A stretch of 64,000 nucleotides of DNA from a bacterium (GCA_021845685.1 JAJZVN010000005.1:1-64000); one strand, 5' to 3'. Shown: positions 16,910 through 27,426, counted from the stretch's first letter. Translations and numbers: made by a program. Notes: generated by a model not told the origin, from the sequence alone.

Positions 16910-18443
16910 TGAATAACCCCATTTTTGCTTTAATTAGATTGTAAGCATATTTATTATGTTCTATTATATTCACAAAATGTACAACTGTTGGATTTATTCT
17001 GCTCAGAAGTACATCCGGATATAATCCTATAAAAAACATTAATAAAATTAACGGTAAAACGGTAATTATCTCTCTTAAAGTCATATCTTTAAAATTTTCA
17101 TTATTTTTATTTGTAATATCCTGGAACATAACCCTTTGGAACATCCATAATAAATAAACTGCCGTAAAAATAATACCGCTCGTTGCAAATATAGTAAATA
17201 CAGTGTATTGTTTAAATGACCCTACTAAAATTAAAAATTCTCCGACAAATCCGTTTAATCCAGGCAAACCAACTGATGATAAAACCGCTATCATAAATAA
17301 AGCAGCAAGAATTGGAGCTTTTTTAGTCAAACCCCCAAAATCTGCAATTAGTCTTGTATGACTTCTTTCGTAAAGCATTCCTACAAAAAGAAAAAGCGCT
17401 CCTGTAGATATGCCGTGATTTATCATTTGAAGAACAGAACCGTCAACGCTGACTGCCGTCATCGCAAACAATCCAAGCACTATAAAACCCATGTGCGATA
17501 CGCTTGAAAAAGCGACCAATCTTTTTAAATCTTTTTGGACTATTGAAACTAATGCGCCGTAAATTATACTGATTACTGCAAGGACAAGTATAACGGGCGT
17601 AAGTATAATAGACGCTTCTGGCATCAACGGGATTGCAAATCTGAAAAAACCGTAAATACCAAATTTAAGAAGTACGCTGGCAAGAATAACGCTTCCTGCC
17701 GTAGGTGCTTCGGTGTGGGCATCAGGTAGCCATGTGTGAAATGGAAAAAGAGGTATCTTTACGGCAAATCCTAAAAATATCGCTATAAATAAAATTATCT
17801 GCAACGTTAAAGGGATATTTGTATGATAAAGCTTTAATAAATTGAATGTGAAATTGCCTGTCTGGTTATAATGCAATATAAATATTGTAATTAGACCGAA
17901 AAGCATTATAAGCGAACCTGCCAGAGTATATAAAATAAATTTAACCGCTGAATAAACCTTCCTGCCCGTACCCCATATTCCTATAATATAATACATAGGT
18001 ATAAGCATAAACTCCCAGAACAAATAAAATAAAAGAATATCTAGAGAAGCAAAAGCACCAAGCATGAATGTTTCAAGCACAAGCATTAAAATCACAAATT
18101 CTTTTACATGTTCTTTAATATATTTATAGCTTGATAATAATGCTATAAATGTCATTAAAGTCGTAAGCAATATCAAAAATAAACTTACTCCGTCTATGCC
18201 GAGAAAATACGTTGCCCCGAATTCGCGAATCCAGCTGAATCTTTCTACAAATTGAAATTGATATGTATTTGACTTAAAATATATAAATAAAAATAAAGAA
18301 ATTACGAATTCTGCCAGGGATAAAATAGTGGCAAGGTTTCTCAATAAACCTTCCGCTTTTTTATTTATAAAAACCAGCAGAAGAGCTGATAATAGCGGAA
18401 AAAAAATTATTATAGATAAAATATACTTTAAAAAAATACTCAT
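16902..18443 (-). CDS. nuoM: NADH-quinone oxidoreductase subunit M
   Basis: An antiporter-like proton-pumping subunit of complex I, 513 residues and about 14 helices. The essential Glu is in FYLFWEFMLIPMYYIIG (about residues 138-155), and the Lys in AVKIPLFPFHTWLPDAHTEA. The second conserved segment is QKDLKRLVAFSSVSHMGFI. It sits between nuoL and nuoN in the usual order. Confidence 0.98.
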   Translation of the reverse strand: MSIFLKYILSIIIFFPLLSALLLVFINKKAEGLLRNLATILSLAEFVISLFLFIYFKSNTYQFQFVERFSWIREFGATYFLGIDGVSLFLILLTTLMTFIALLSSYKYIKEHVKEFVILMLVLETFMLGAFASLDILLFYLFWEFMLIPMYYIIGIWGTGRKVYSAVKFILYTLAGSLIMLFGLITIFILHYNQTGNFTFNLLKLYHTNIPLTLQIILFIAIFLGFAVKIPLFPFHTWLPDAHTEAPTAGSVILASVLLKFGIYGFFRFAIPLMPEASIILTPVILVLAVISIIYGALVSIVQKDLKRLVAFSSVSHMGFIVLGLFAMTAVSVDGSVLQMINHGISTGALFLFVGMLYERSHTRLIADFGGLTKKAPILAALFMIAVLSSVGLPGLNGFVGEFLILVGSFKQYTVFTIFATSGIIFTAVYLLWMFQRVMFQDITNKNNENFKDMTLREIITVLPLILLMFFIGLYPDVLLSRINPTVVHFVNIIEHNKYAYNLIKAKMGLFNA

Positions 18444-18581
18444 AGATTTTCCTGTTAAATAAATAATATATTTATTAATTTAATTAAGTTTTCAATATTT
18501 ATCATTATAATAATAAACTAAACAATAAACTTGCTTTGCTGTATGAAATTAATATTTAGTATTGTATTAAAAGTTTAATTT

Positions 18582-20465
18582 TTATCTTACAAAATAATAA
18601 GCTAAAAGAGCTATAACTCCGACGGTTAATGTAACAATATAGCTCATAAGCATTCCGTTTTGCAATTTCCTTACTTTTGACGATGTAATGCTTACATATT
18701 GCGCTATGCCGTTAACTGCACCGTCTATAACCAAAATATCCACTATTCTCCATAAAAAAATAGCAAAATTTTTCATAGGGTTCACTATTACAAAATCATA
18801 TATTTCATCAACGTATAATTTGTTATATGAAAGATCATATATAGGTTTAAATTTACTTTTAAGTTTTTCAAGATCGAATGATTTTTTTATATAAAAAACA
18901 TAGGCGATATATATTCCGCCTAAACCGGCAATTACAGAAATTGCGCTCAGCAAATACCACGGATAATTATTTACGGCTGGAGCAAAATTGAACGAGTTTG
19001 CAAAATCTTTATTTATAAATTTATAAAATATAGAATGATTAAATGGCGGAAGACCGATAAAACCGAATATACCTGCTAAACAAGCAAGTATTATTAAAGG
19101 TATAGTCATAATTTTTGGCGATTCATGGACATGTAAATTTTTATCAACATGAGATTCTCCGAAAAAAACATTAAAAATAAGCCTGAATATATAAAATGCG
19201 GTCATAAAAGCCACAAGCACGCCGATAATCCAGAATAAATAATCTCCTTTATTAAATAAATCAGCCAGTATTGCATCTTTGCTGAAAAATCCTGAAAAAG
19301 GAGGGATACCCGATAATGCCAACCCGCCTACAATAAATGTTATAGCTGTTATTTTCATTTTTGAATATAAGCCGCCCATTTTTCTCAGGTCTAACTCCCC
19401 GCTCATTCCATGCATTACGCTGCCTGCAGTTAAAAACAAAAGTCCTTTAAATATAGCATGCGATAATAAATGAAACATTCCCGCAGCATAAGATCCTATA
19501 CCCACTGCCATAAACATATAGCCTATCTGACTGATAGTGGAATAAGCAATTATTCTTTTGATATCAAATTGAGTTAAAGCACTAAAGGCGCCAATGAAAG
19601 CAGTAACACCTCCGATTATTAATACAACATTAGAAGCATCTGGGGAATAAGAAAATATAATGTGGCATCTTGCTATAAGATATACTCCTGCAGTTACCAT
19701 TGTTGCTGCATGTATAAGCGCGCTGACAGGAGTTGGTCCTTCCATAGCGTCGGGCAGCCAGACATAAAGCGGGAATTGCGCAGACTTACCTACTGCTCCG
19801 GCAAGAAGCAATAAAGCAATAGTTGTAATTAAATAAGGAGGCAATGTATGAATATCGGAAAAAACAGTTGAATAATTTAATGTGCCGATAGTTATAAATA
19901 TCAGCATAACTCCCAATGCAAATCCAAAATCGCCTATTCTATTTACAATGAAAGCTTTTTTACCTGCATCTACCGCAGATTTTTTTTCATACCAGAAACC
20001 TATGAGAACGTATGAACATAATCCGACTGCTTCCCAAAATACATACAATAACAAAAAGTTATTTGCCATAATCAGCATGATCATTGAAAAAACAAATAAG
20101 TTCAGATAAGAAAAATATCTTGCAAAACCTTTATCATCTTTCATATAGCCTATTGAATAAATATGAACTAAGGCGCTTATACCCGTGACCATAACTAACA
20201 TCACTACGGACAATCTGTCAATTGTAGTTGACACATTTACCTTAAAATAGGAAGCATCAATCCATTGATATAGAATAGAAGTAAAGCCATGCCCATAAGC
20301 AACAATAAAAAATATTATGACGGAAAGTATAAATGAAATTATTATAAATATACTTCCCAAATATCCGGAGTAATTTTTGAAATACTTTCCGAATACCCCC
20401 CATAAAATTGCGCCTAACAGCGGGAAAAAAGGGATAAGCCAAACTATTAAATCTTTTGAATTCAT
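18582..20465 (-). CDS. nuoL: NADH-quinone oxidoreductase subunit L
   Basis: The distal antiporter-like subunit of complex I, 627 residues. It has YVFWEAVGLCSYVLIGFWYE with the key Glu, KSAQFPLYVWLPDAMEGPTP with the Lys, and HAATMVTAGVYLIARC and DIKRIIAYSTISQIGYMF. The C-terminal part includes the amphipathic lateral-helix region and a final membrane helix, as expected of full-length NuoL. It is separated from nuoM by 138 bases with no clear feature. Confidence 0.98.
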   Translation of the reverse strand: MNSKDLIVWLIPFFPLLGAILWGVFGKYFKNYSGYLGSIFIIISFILSVIIFFIVAYGHGFTSILYQWIDASYFKVNVSTTIDRLSVVMLVMVTGISALVHIYSIGYMKDDKGFARYFSYLNLFVFSMIMLIMANNFLLLYVFWEAVGLCSYVLIGFWYEKKSAVDAGKKAFIVNRIGDFGFALGVMLIFITIGTLNYSTVFSDIHTLPPYLITTIALLLLAGAVGKSAQFPLYVWLPDAMEGPTPVSALIHAATMVTAGVYLIARCHIIFSYSPDASNVVLIIGGVTAFIGAFSALTQFDIKRIIAYSTISQIGYMFMAVGIGSYAAGMFHLLSHAIFKGLLFLTAGSVMHGMSGELDLRKMGGLYSKMKITAITFIVGGLALSGIPPFSGFFSKDAILADLFNKGDYLFWIIGVLVAFMTAFYIFRLIFNVFFGESHVDKNLHVHESPKIMTIPLIILACLAGIFGFIGLPPFNHSIFYKFINKDFANSFNFAPAVNNYPWYLLSAISVIAGLGGIYIAYVFYIKKSFDLEKLKSKFKPIYDLSYNKLYVDEIYDFVIVNPMKNFAIFLWRIVDILVIDGAVNGIAQYVSITSSKVRKLQNGMLMSYIVTLTVGVIALLAYYFVR

Positions 20466-20674
20466 ATAATATAATATACCTTTTAAAATTATATTAATTT
20501 TATATTAATTTATATTAATCGCTAAATATATTATTGAACAAATATTTTCCGAAAAAATAATAATGTTTTAATTATAAAATACAAGTATTTGTTTTTAATA
20601 TCTTAATTATTATTTAAATTTTTAAATTAATAAAAGAATTTAAAAATATGAAAAGATTTATAGATTATATTTAT

Positions 20675-20974
20675 TTAAAATTTTAATTCATTTGCATCAT
20701 CTATATTTATTGTTCCTTTTTCTCTATAAAAAGCGATAGCGATTCCTAACAAAATTGCTGCTTCGGCAGCGGCAACAACCATAATGAATATAACAAAAAT
20801 ATCTCCGCTAATTAAATTTAAATATTCGGAAACAGCAACAAAACCTAAATTTGCGGCATTAAACATTAATTCTAAACTTAAAAAAATAGTTATAAGATTT
20901 TTTCTTATCAAAACACCTAACGCGCCAATACAAAATATAATTGTTGCCACAATTAAATAATCATTTACATTCAT
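20675..20974 (-). CDS. nuoK: NADH-quinone oxidoreductase subunit K
   Basis: A 99-residue membrane subunit with three helices. It carries the proton-channel Glu residues in LEL (SLELMFNAANL) and the later VVAAAEAAILLGIAIAFYRE. Normal length (about 100). It lies between nuoJ and nuoL; 209 AT-rich bases follow it before nuoL, with no feature seen. Confidence 0.97.
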   Translation of the reverse strand: MNVNDYLIVATIIFCIGALGVLIRKNLITIFLSLELMFNAANLGFVAVSEYLNLISGDIFVIFIMVVAAAEAAILLGIAIAFYREKGTINIDDANELKF

Positions 20975-21064
20975 ATTTTTAAGTTCCGATTTATAAATTT
21001 GTATTATTTTATTTTATTGTTCTTTTATTTGATGTTTAATAAGTTAGAATATGTTATGTTAAAT

Positions 21065-21562
21065 TTATTTTTTAGCAAAAATATAAGCGCCTATAACTGC
21101 TACCAGCAACAAAATAGAAGCTACTTCAAACGGAAAAACATACTTAGTAAATAAGAATTCTCCTATAATTTGGGTATTGCCTATTTTATTGATTACTGTA
21201 TTTGTATAAATGCCCGTGGGCTTTTTTTCGCCCGCCGCGTTAAGATATAATATAACTTCTAAAGTGAATAGTCCGATAGCTATAATACTTATAGCTATTT
21301 GATGAAAATCTTTAATTGCTCCTTTGATTTTAGCTAAGTTAAGCAGCATAATAACTAAAACTATAATAACAGCGATTGCGCCTGCATAGACCATAATTTG
21401 CATCGCAGCCAAAAATTGCATATTAAGAAGTATATAGAACCCTGCCAATGCAAAAAAACACAAAATTATGTATAACGCAGAGGTTAATGGACTCTTAACC
21501 AATATTACCATCAACGCAGAAACAATTGCAATTATTGAAAAAATATAAAAAAGCGCTTCCAA
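21065..21562 (-). CDS. nuoJ: NADH-quinone oxidoreductase subunit J
   Basis: A 165-residue, five-helix subunit of the complex I membrane arm. It has PLTSALYIILCFFALAGFYI, then the pi-bulge helix region MQIMVYAGAIAVIIVLVIML, which is central to coupling. The last helix VASILLLVAVIGAYIFAKK matches the family C-terminus. Located between nuoI and nuoK. Confidence 0.96.
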   Translation of the reverse strand: MEALFYIFSIIAIVSALMVILVKSPLTSALYIILCFFALAGFYILLNMQFLAAMQIMVYAGAIAVIIVLVIMLLNLAKIKGAIKDFHQIAISIIAIGLFTLEVILYLNAAGEKKPTGIYTNTVINKIGNTQIIGEFLFTKYVFPFEVASILLLVAVIGAYIFAKK

Positions 21563-21617
21563 AATTAACCTCGCAAATTTATTTTATTGTATATAATAAA
21601 TATAATAAATTTATAAA

Positions 21618-22130
21618 TTAAAGTTTTATAAGTTTGTCTATTCCAAAGATTCCTTCATCTCTAGTATAAAATCCAAATTCAAATTTATCCGACATACTGA
21701 TGGCCTCTTCCGGACAAATTTCTTCACAATATCCGCAGCATATGCATCTCAGCAAATCTATTTCAAATGATTCAGGGTGCCTTCTTCCGTCATTGTAAAT
21801 ATTATTTTCAAGTTTTTCAAGACTTTTATTTTGTTTTTGCCTCTCGGTAAGCTCATGTTTGTTTCCATAATCTACATATCCGAGTTTAATTTTGATAGCT
21901 TCCGAAGGACAAACCGTCTGACATAGCATACAGGCTACGCATCTTAAGGAATTATCTTTATTAATATTAAGTTTTGGGACACCCCTAAACCGTTCAGCTA
22001 ATTTAAGTCTTTCCCTCGGATACTGAAATGTTACAGGTTTTTGAAAAAATGTAGTTAAAGTGGTTTTTAAACCTATAAGTAAGTTTTTTGTTATCAGTAT
22101 TAATGAATTTTCTTCTTTTTTAGTATCCAT
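21618..22130 (-). CDS. nuoI: NADH-quinone oxidoreductase subunit I
   Basis: The peripheral subunit with two [4Fe-4S] clusters (N6a and N6b) passing electrons towards NuoB. The cluster motifs are CVACMLCQTVCP (about residues 63-74) and CICCGYCEEICPE (about 129-141), each ending in Pro. The N-terminus has the expected GLKTTLTTFFQKPVTFQYP membrane-surface segment. At 170 residues it is typical. Between nuoH and nuoJ. Confidence 0.97.
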   Translation of the reverse strand: MDTKKEENSLILITKNLLIGLKTTLTTFFQKPVTFQYPRERLKLAERFRGVPKLNINKDNSLRCVACMLCQTVCPSEAIKIKLGYVDYGNKHELTERQKQNKSLEKLENNIYNDGRRHPESFEIDLLRCICCGYCEEICPEEAISMSDKFEFGFYTRDEGIFGIDKLIKL

Positions 22131-22237
22131 AAGATTGCAAACAACTATATATTAATATATTAAATTAATTATTTTTATTATATTATTTATATTATATTTA
22201 TATATTTAAACCAATAATGTTAAACTTTTATATTTTA

Positions 22238-23224
22238 TTATTTTCCCAATAAAATCATTATAAACCCTGTTACTACAATATTAGCCAATGATAAAGGAAG
22301 TAAAATTTTCCAGCCAAGATCCATAAGCTCGTCATATCTCAGTCGAGGGTAAGTCCATCTAAACCAGAGATAAATAAGTATTACTAAAAAAACTTTTATC
22401 ACAAACCATAGAACCGACGGAAGAAAAGGTCCTTCCCATCCTCCCAAAAAAAGTGTAGTAATAATTGCTGAATTAATAACTATTTGACCATATTCCCCAA
22501 TAAAATAAAATGCAAATTTCATACTTGAATATTCTGTATGGAAACCCGCAACTATTTCTCCTTCCGCCTCGCCAAGATCAAAAGGAACCCTGTTCATTTC
22601 AGCAGTTGAAGCGATTAAATAAATTAAAAATCCGATTGGCTGATAAACAATAAACCACATATGCGACTGCGAAGAAACTATTTGCGCCAGACTTAAATTT
22701 CCCGCTATCATAATCACGCCGATTATAGAAAGAACAAGCGAAAGTTCATAGCTTATCATTTGAGCGGCAGTTCTTATAGCTCCCAATAATGAATACTTAC
22801 TGTTTGATGCCCATCCTCCGATTACAACACCGTATATTCCCAACGAAGAAAGCGCTAAAATAAATAATATTCCTATATTAACATTTGTAATTTGAAGCGG
22901 GACAATGTGCCCAAATATTTTTATCGGAGCGCCAAACGGAATAACCGCAAATGTTGTTAAAACAGGGATAACAACAATAATAGGTGCAAGAATAAATAAT
23001 ATTTTATTTGCATCCGCAGGTATAATATCTTCTTTAAAAAACAGCTTTATTCCATCTGCTATAGGTTGAAGATATCCGTGAAAACCCGCCTCCATAGGTC
23101 CTAACCTATTTTGTATGCGGGCTGCTACCTTACGCTCTAAAAGTGTCAGATAAGCTGCGGATAAAAGCAGAACGCCAAATACTATAAGTATTTTTATTAA
23201 TGTTGTAATCAGCCAAAAAATCAT
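22238..23224 (-). CDS. nuoH: NADH-quinone oxidoreductase subunit H
   Basis: The quinone-site membrane subunit of complex I, 328 residues and about eight helices. It carries ERKVAARIQNRLGPMEAGFH (the ERK...GPN-like loop), PIADGIKLFFKEDIIP, the acidic loop AEMNRVPFDLGEAEGEIVAG and the YSSMKFAFYFIGEYGQI segment. Late RWTYPRLRYDELMDLGWK forms the quinone chamber rim. Between nuoG and nuoI. Confidence 0.98.
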   Translation of the reverse strand: MIFWLITTLIKILIVFGVLLLSAAYLTLLERKVAARIQNRLGPMEAGFHGYLQPIADGIKLFFKEDIIPADANKILFILAPIIVVIPVLTTFAVIPFGAPIKIFGHIVPLQITNVNIGILFILALSSLGIYGVVIGGWASNSKYSLLGAIRTAAQMISYELSLVLSIIGVIMIAGNLSLAQIVSSQSHMWFIVYQPIGFLIYLIASTAEMNRVPFDLGEAEGEIVAGFHTEYSSMKFAFYFIGEYGQIVINSAIITTLFLGGWEGPFLPSVLWFVIKVFLVILIYLWFRWTYPRLRYDELMDLGWKILLPLSLANIVVTGFIMILLGK

Positions 23225-23264
23225 GATTTAATAATTTATAATTTTATAGTTAAAATTTAAATAA

Positions 23265-25388
23265 TTAATAATATACTTTCGTTTTATCGTTATAATAAAA
23301 CTTGCTTCTCGTCTTTATCTTATTATGATAAGTTACATTTTTTGATTTAATCAATTCAATAAATTTATCAAGTTCGTCTTTAATATTGAATTGAGCGCCA
23401 AACTTAGATGCGAGATCGGATAAAATAGTTGAAATACTATTCCTGTATCCTTCAATGTGAAATTCATTATTTACATGAGTAATCTTTCCTTCAAAATTTT
23501 CATAAAAACTATCCTTTTCTTCAAGAAAATCAAAAATAGGAAAAACAATATCTGCGAAAGGCAATAATTTATTTGTTTTAGATGAAAAAACAACAAGCAT
23601 TTCCAAATCTGAGACATATTTTGTCAATTTTATAATTCTATCTTTTTCTTCGTAATCGCCAAAATAAATTAAATTTTTAATATCTCCTTTTTCTATTGCC
23701 TTAATGATACCTTCAAACGGCAGCATATTTTTTTCAGGCATAACTCCTGCAAAATTAAGCCCTCTATAATTAAAATGTTTTATCAGCGGATAAACATATA
23801 CAATTTTCTGTTCATCTCTAAGAAATTCAACAATCTCTTTAATAATTAGAAGGTCTTTATTCATATTAAATGAAGATGAAAGACAATCGCCAAGAATAAC
23901 CGATATTGTATTAGAGTTAAGAATAGAATCAATAACAATATCTTTTTTTTCAAAATTATGATTATACATATTATGCCTGAATTCATCTAAATAAGAACGC
24001 AGTTCTTCAATTTTTAAATCAAACTTAAATGAGGCTATATCTTCAAATCTTGAAAATGCATTTACTTTATCTATATGTCTTAAAATATTTATCAAAATTA
24101 ATTTGCCGCCGTGTTCTCTGCGGTTTTTCATTATATTATAAGCAACATAAGGTATAGTGTTTTCAATAGATCCTATATAAAAAATAACTTCGGAATTTTG
24201 AATAGTTTTAATATCAAAATCTTCTTCAGATTTAAATATTTCTTTAAAATATAAAAAATTATTTAAATATAGCGAGGGCTGGTCAATATCAAACCCAAGC
24301 GGATTTAACAACTCTTTAGCAAATTTAGAAATTACAAATCCATCAGTCATAGAAACTGAAGGAGATACAAGAATTGCGGTTTTATCAGTTATCCTGCCGT
24401 TTAGGGTATTAATATTTTTAAGCCTCGAGTTAAATTGTTCTAAAGCCTCGCCGTAAGTGCATTCTTCAGCTTTTGATTTCTTTTTTATCATTGGAAATTT
24501 AATATAATAATCACTGTTCTCATTTTTACCAATTGATTCATAAAAAAAACCGTCTTTACAAAGATAGCCGCCATTTAAAGCGGCAGTTCTAACTAAAGTT
24601 TCTGCTGCTGCGTATCTATAAAACTCTATTCTGCAAGCAGCGGAACACTTATCGCAAATAGAGGAAAACGGCGACACTTGCCAGTATCTTTCTTTAAACT
24701 TAGACGGTTTTGAAATTAGTGCACCGACAGGACAAACTTCTACGCAATTTCCGCAATAATAACAATCTAAATAATCAACATCTTGCTGAATTTCCATAAA
24801 CGAACAGTTCTCTGACGGAATTGACCCGGTTTCTATCTTATCGTCACCTTTTAAGCCTATATAAGCATTAAATCCTTTATCTTTGATTTGATAAAACGGG
24901 TTACCGTACATATCGGTACATACTCTTATGCATCTTGAACATAACACGCACCTTGTTGCAGTATATTCTATGAGGTCGCTTTTAAATATATGCGTTCTAT
25001 CGGGAAATACCTTTTTATCTTGTTGAGTCGTAAGTCCAAATTCGAATGAAAGATCCTGTAAAATGCATTCGCCTGATTTATCGCAAACAGGACAATCAAG
25101 AGGATGGTCTAGCAAAAGATGCGATAATACTTCTTTTCTTATATCCCATACTTTTTCTGTATCGGTTAAGATTTCATAGCCTTCTTTTACTTTTGCAACA
25201 CAAGACGGAAGAGGATTTTTAACCCCTTTAACCTCAACCACGCAGATTCTGCAAGAACCAATCGGTTTAAGACGTCTTAAATAACATAAAACAGGAATTT
25301 TTATGCCTACTCTAGACGCAGCCTCAAGAATAGTAATGCCTGATTCAGTTATAATTTTTTTGCCGTTTATTGTAATTTCAATATCCAC
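23265..25388 (-). CDS. nuoG: NADH-quinone oxidoreductase subunit G (iron-sulfur subunit)
   Basis: A 707-residue protein. The N-terminal [2Fe-2S] motif is CYLRRLKPIGSCRICVVEV plus a later Cys in LPSCVAKV. The His-Cys cluster is HLLLDHPLDCPVCDKSGEC. Two [4Fe-4S] motifs follow, CVLCSRCIRVC and CYYCGNCVEVCPVGAL. The molybdopterin-oxidoreductase-like part starts near residue 245 with CDKCSAACRIEF. The C-terminal half is more diverged. In normal complex I it takes electrons from NuoF/E; here its neighbour is the NuoF-GltD fusion. Confidence 0.96.
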   Translation of the reverse strand: MDIEITINGKKIITESGITILEAASRVGIKIPVLCYLRRLKPIGSCRICVVEVKGVKNPLPSCVAKVKEGYEILTDTEKVWDIRKEVLSHLLLDHPLDCPVCDKSGECILQDLSFEFGLTTQQDKKVFPDRTHIFKSDLIEYTATRCVLCSRCIRVCTDMYGNPFYQIKDKGFNAYIGLKGDDKIETGSIPSENCSFMEIQQDVDYLDCYYCGNCVEVCPVGALISKPSKFKERYWQVSPFSSICDKCSAACRIEFYRYAAAETLVRTAALNGGYLCKDGFFYESIGKNENSDYYIKFPMIKKKSKAEECTYGEALEQFNSRLKNINTLNGRITDKTAILVSPSVSMTDGFVISKFAKELLNPLGFDIDQPSLYLNNFLYFKEIFKSEEDFDIKTIQNSEVIFYIGSIENTIPYVAYNIMKNRREHGGKLILINILRHIDKVNAFSRFEDIASFKFDLKIEELRSYLDEFRHNMYNHNFEKKDIVIDSILNSNTISVILGDCLSSSFNMNKDLLIIKEIVEFLRDEQKIVYVYPLIKHFNYRGLNFAGVMPEKNMLPFEGIIKAIEKGDIKNLIYFGDYEEKDRIIKLTKYVSDLEMLVVFSSKTNKLLPFADIVFPIFDFLEEKDSFYENFEGKITHVNNEFHIEGYRNSISTILSDLASKFGAQFNIKDELDKFIELIKSKNVTYHNKIKTRSKFYYNDKTKVYY

Positions 25389-25521
25389 TTGATATAATCC
25401 TTATTATATTCAAAAAATATAATTAAAAAAACAATCTTAATAATCAATAAAAATAAACATTGATAAGCATATAATATTTAATATAATAATAATAATTTTA
25501 GTCGGTAATTATCTTAAAATT

Positions 25522-27426
25522 TTATTCAAACTTTACAAGCATAAGAAAATAACACCTCATACATCTTGTAGATTCATAAATAACGTCATCGCTTGTTAAA
25601 CCCTTATCAATCTCCGTAAAATTATTTATAAGCTTTTCAACAGGTTCTTCCACTTGTTTTGCAGCAAGATTCCCTTTTGGGAAATCAGTATAATCTATAA
25701 CCTCTTTTTTGTCATAAACACCGATATCTTCAAAAAAATATTCAAAAAGGCAATCGTCTGTTGCTTCAAACAAACCTGTTCTTATATATTGGTCTATTCT
25801 TCTTGCGGCATTTTTACCATCACGATTTGAATCAACTATACTAATAGGACCGGTAAATGCGTCGCCTCCGACAAAAACTCCTGGCATATCGGTCATATGC
25901 GTAAATTTGTCTGCTATTATTGTTTTACCTTTATTTGTTTTAATCTGCGGCGTATCTTTCAAAAAATCAAAATCGGGAACCTGCCCTACTGCCATAATAA
26001 ATGAATCGCACTCAATATCAAAATCACTACCTTCTATCTCGACAGGACTTCTTCTACCGCTTGCATCAGGGTCTCCAAGCTTCATTTTTATACATCTTAC
26101 CCCTTTAACGACTCCATTTTCTTGAATAATGCTTACAGGATTGGTCAGGAATTCAAATTTAACGCCTTCTTTAATGGCAGGATCAATCTCATAGTCAGCC
26201 GCCGGCATCTGCTCTCGAGATCTTCTATATACAACTATAACTTCCTTAAACCCTAGTCTGATTGCAGTTCTGCAGCAATCTATAGCAACATTGCCGCCGC
26301 CTTCTATTATCACTTTATTGCCGATATCTATTTTATTTCCAAGTGTAACATCGCGTAAAAACTTAACCCCTTCATAAAAACCTTTAAGATTGTCGTTTTC
26401 TCCCGGTAAACCTATATTTTGCCCTTTATGAGCGCCGACTGCAACGAATACGGCTTTAAAATTTTGCTCAAAAAGATCCTGTATCTTAAAATCCGTTCCA
26501 AGCCTTTGATTTAATTTATAATCAATTCCTGTTGAAAGAATATAATTAATTTCTTTATCTAAGAATTCTTGGGGCAGCCTGAACTTTGGGATGCCGACGT
26601 TCATCATGCCGCCCAAAACAGGTAATGCTTCAAATATAACAGGCTTATAACCCATTAGACGCAAATAATACGCACAGCTTAAACCGGCCGGACCTGAACC
26701 TACAATTGCTACCTGAATTCCATTATCTTTGATTGTAAACTTTGGCTTAATATTAGAATAAAATTCATTATCGGCGGCAAATCTTCTAATTAAACATATC
26801 TGAATAGGCTCATCTACATTTGCTCTTCGGCAATTATCCTGACATGGATGAAAACAGCTTCTACCTAAAATACCGGCTAACGGGGTGCTTCTTCTGGCGG
26901 ATTCAAGGGCATCTTCAAATCTGCCGTCTCTGACTCTTTCAATCCAGTTTGGAATGTCAAGTTTAGACGGGCATCCATTAATACAAGGAGCAGTTATATG
27001 AGTTATATAATTTCCTTTTGGTATAATTTCTTTATTTGTTATAGCTTTTTCAAAATCTTCTCTAAAATTATCAATTAGCTCGGTAACAGCCAGTGGTCCC
27101 ATATTCCCGACAGTACACTTAGAAGATGATAAAATCCAATCGCATTGATTTCTTAATCTATTCAAATCTTCTAAAATAGCGCGCCCATTACATATATGTT
27201 CAAGAATATCGGAGGCAACCGAAGTGCCGATCATGCATGGAGTGCAAACACCGCAGGAAATCTTTTGAAGCTCCTGCATATAACATCTTGCAAGATCAAC
27301 TTTATTATCCTTATCATCAAGTAAAACTATGCCCTTCCAGCTAAGTATAGAGGATATTTCAGTATGACCCGATCTTTTAAAGTATGAAAGATCTAATTTT
27401 GGACTAATTTTATTAATTAATTTCAT
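25522..27426 (-). CDS. NuoF N3-cluster domain fused to GltD-like NAD(P)H:FAD oxidoreductase
   Basis: In the nuoE/nuoF position is a 634-residue hybrid. Residues 1-130 match only the C-terminal N3-cluster domain of NuoF: SCGVCTPCMIG with Cys58, Cys61, Cys64, and Cys104 40 residues later. The FMN/NADH Rossmann and SLBB parts are absent. From about 145 it is a glutamate-synthase-small-subunit-like domain: APCINGCPSKLDIPNW and CFHPCQDNC (iron-sulfur Cys), VAIVGSGPAGLSCAYYL (FAD), EGGGNVAIDCCRTA and YRRSREQMPA (NAD(P)H), and GVFVGGDAFTGP near the end. It could feed complex I from NADPH or NADH through FAD; ferredoxin is a further option. Partners are inferred only from the operon. Confidence 0.9.
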   Translation of the reverse strand: MKLINKISPKLDLSYFKRSGHTEISSILSWKGIVLLDDKDNKVDLARCYMQELQKISCGVCTPCMIGTSVASDILEHICNGRAILEDLNRLRNQCDWILSSSKCTVGNMGPLAVTELIDNFREDFEKAITNKEIIPKGNYITHITAPCINGCPSKLDIPNWIERVRDGRFEDALESARRSTPLAGILGRSCFHPCQDNCRRANVDEPIQICLIRRFAADNEFYSNIKPKFTIKDNGIQVAIVGSGPAGLSCAYYLRLMGYKPVIFEALPVLGGMMNVGIPKFRLPQEFLDKEINYILSTGIDYKLNQRLGTDFKIQDLFEQNFKAVFVAVGAHKGQNIGLPGENDNLKGFYEGVKFLRDVTLGNKIDIGNKVIIEGGGNVAIDCCRTAIRLGFKEVIVVYRRSREQMPAADYEIDPAIKEGVKFEFLTNPVSIIQENGVVKGVRCIKMKLGDPDASGRRSPVEIEGSDFDIECDSFIMAVGQVPDFDFLKDTPQIKTNKGKTIIADKFTHMTDMPGVFVGGDAFTGPISIVDSNRDGKNAARRIDQYIRTGLFEATDDCLFEYFFEDIGVYDKKEVIDYTDFPKGNLAAKQVEEPVEKLINNFTEIDKGLTSDDVIYESTRCMRCYFLMLVKFE

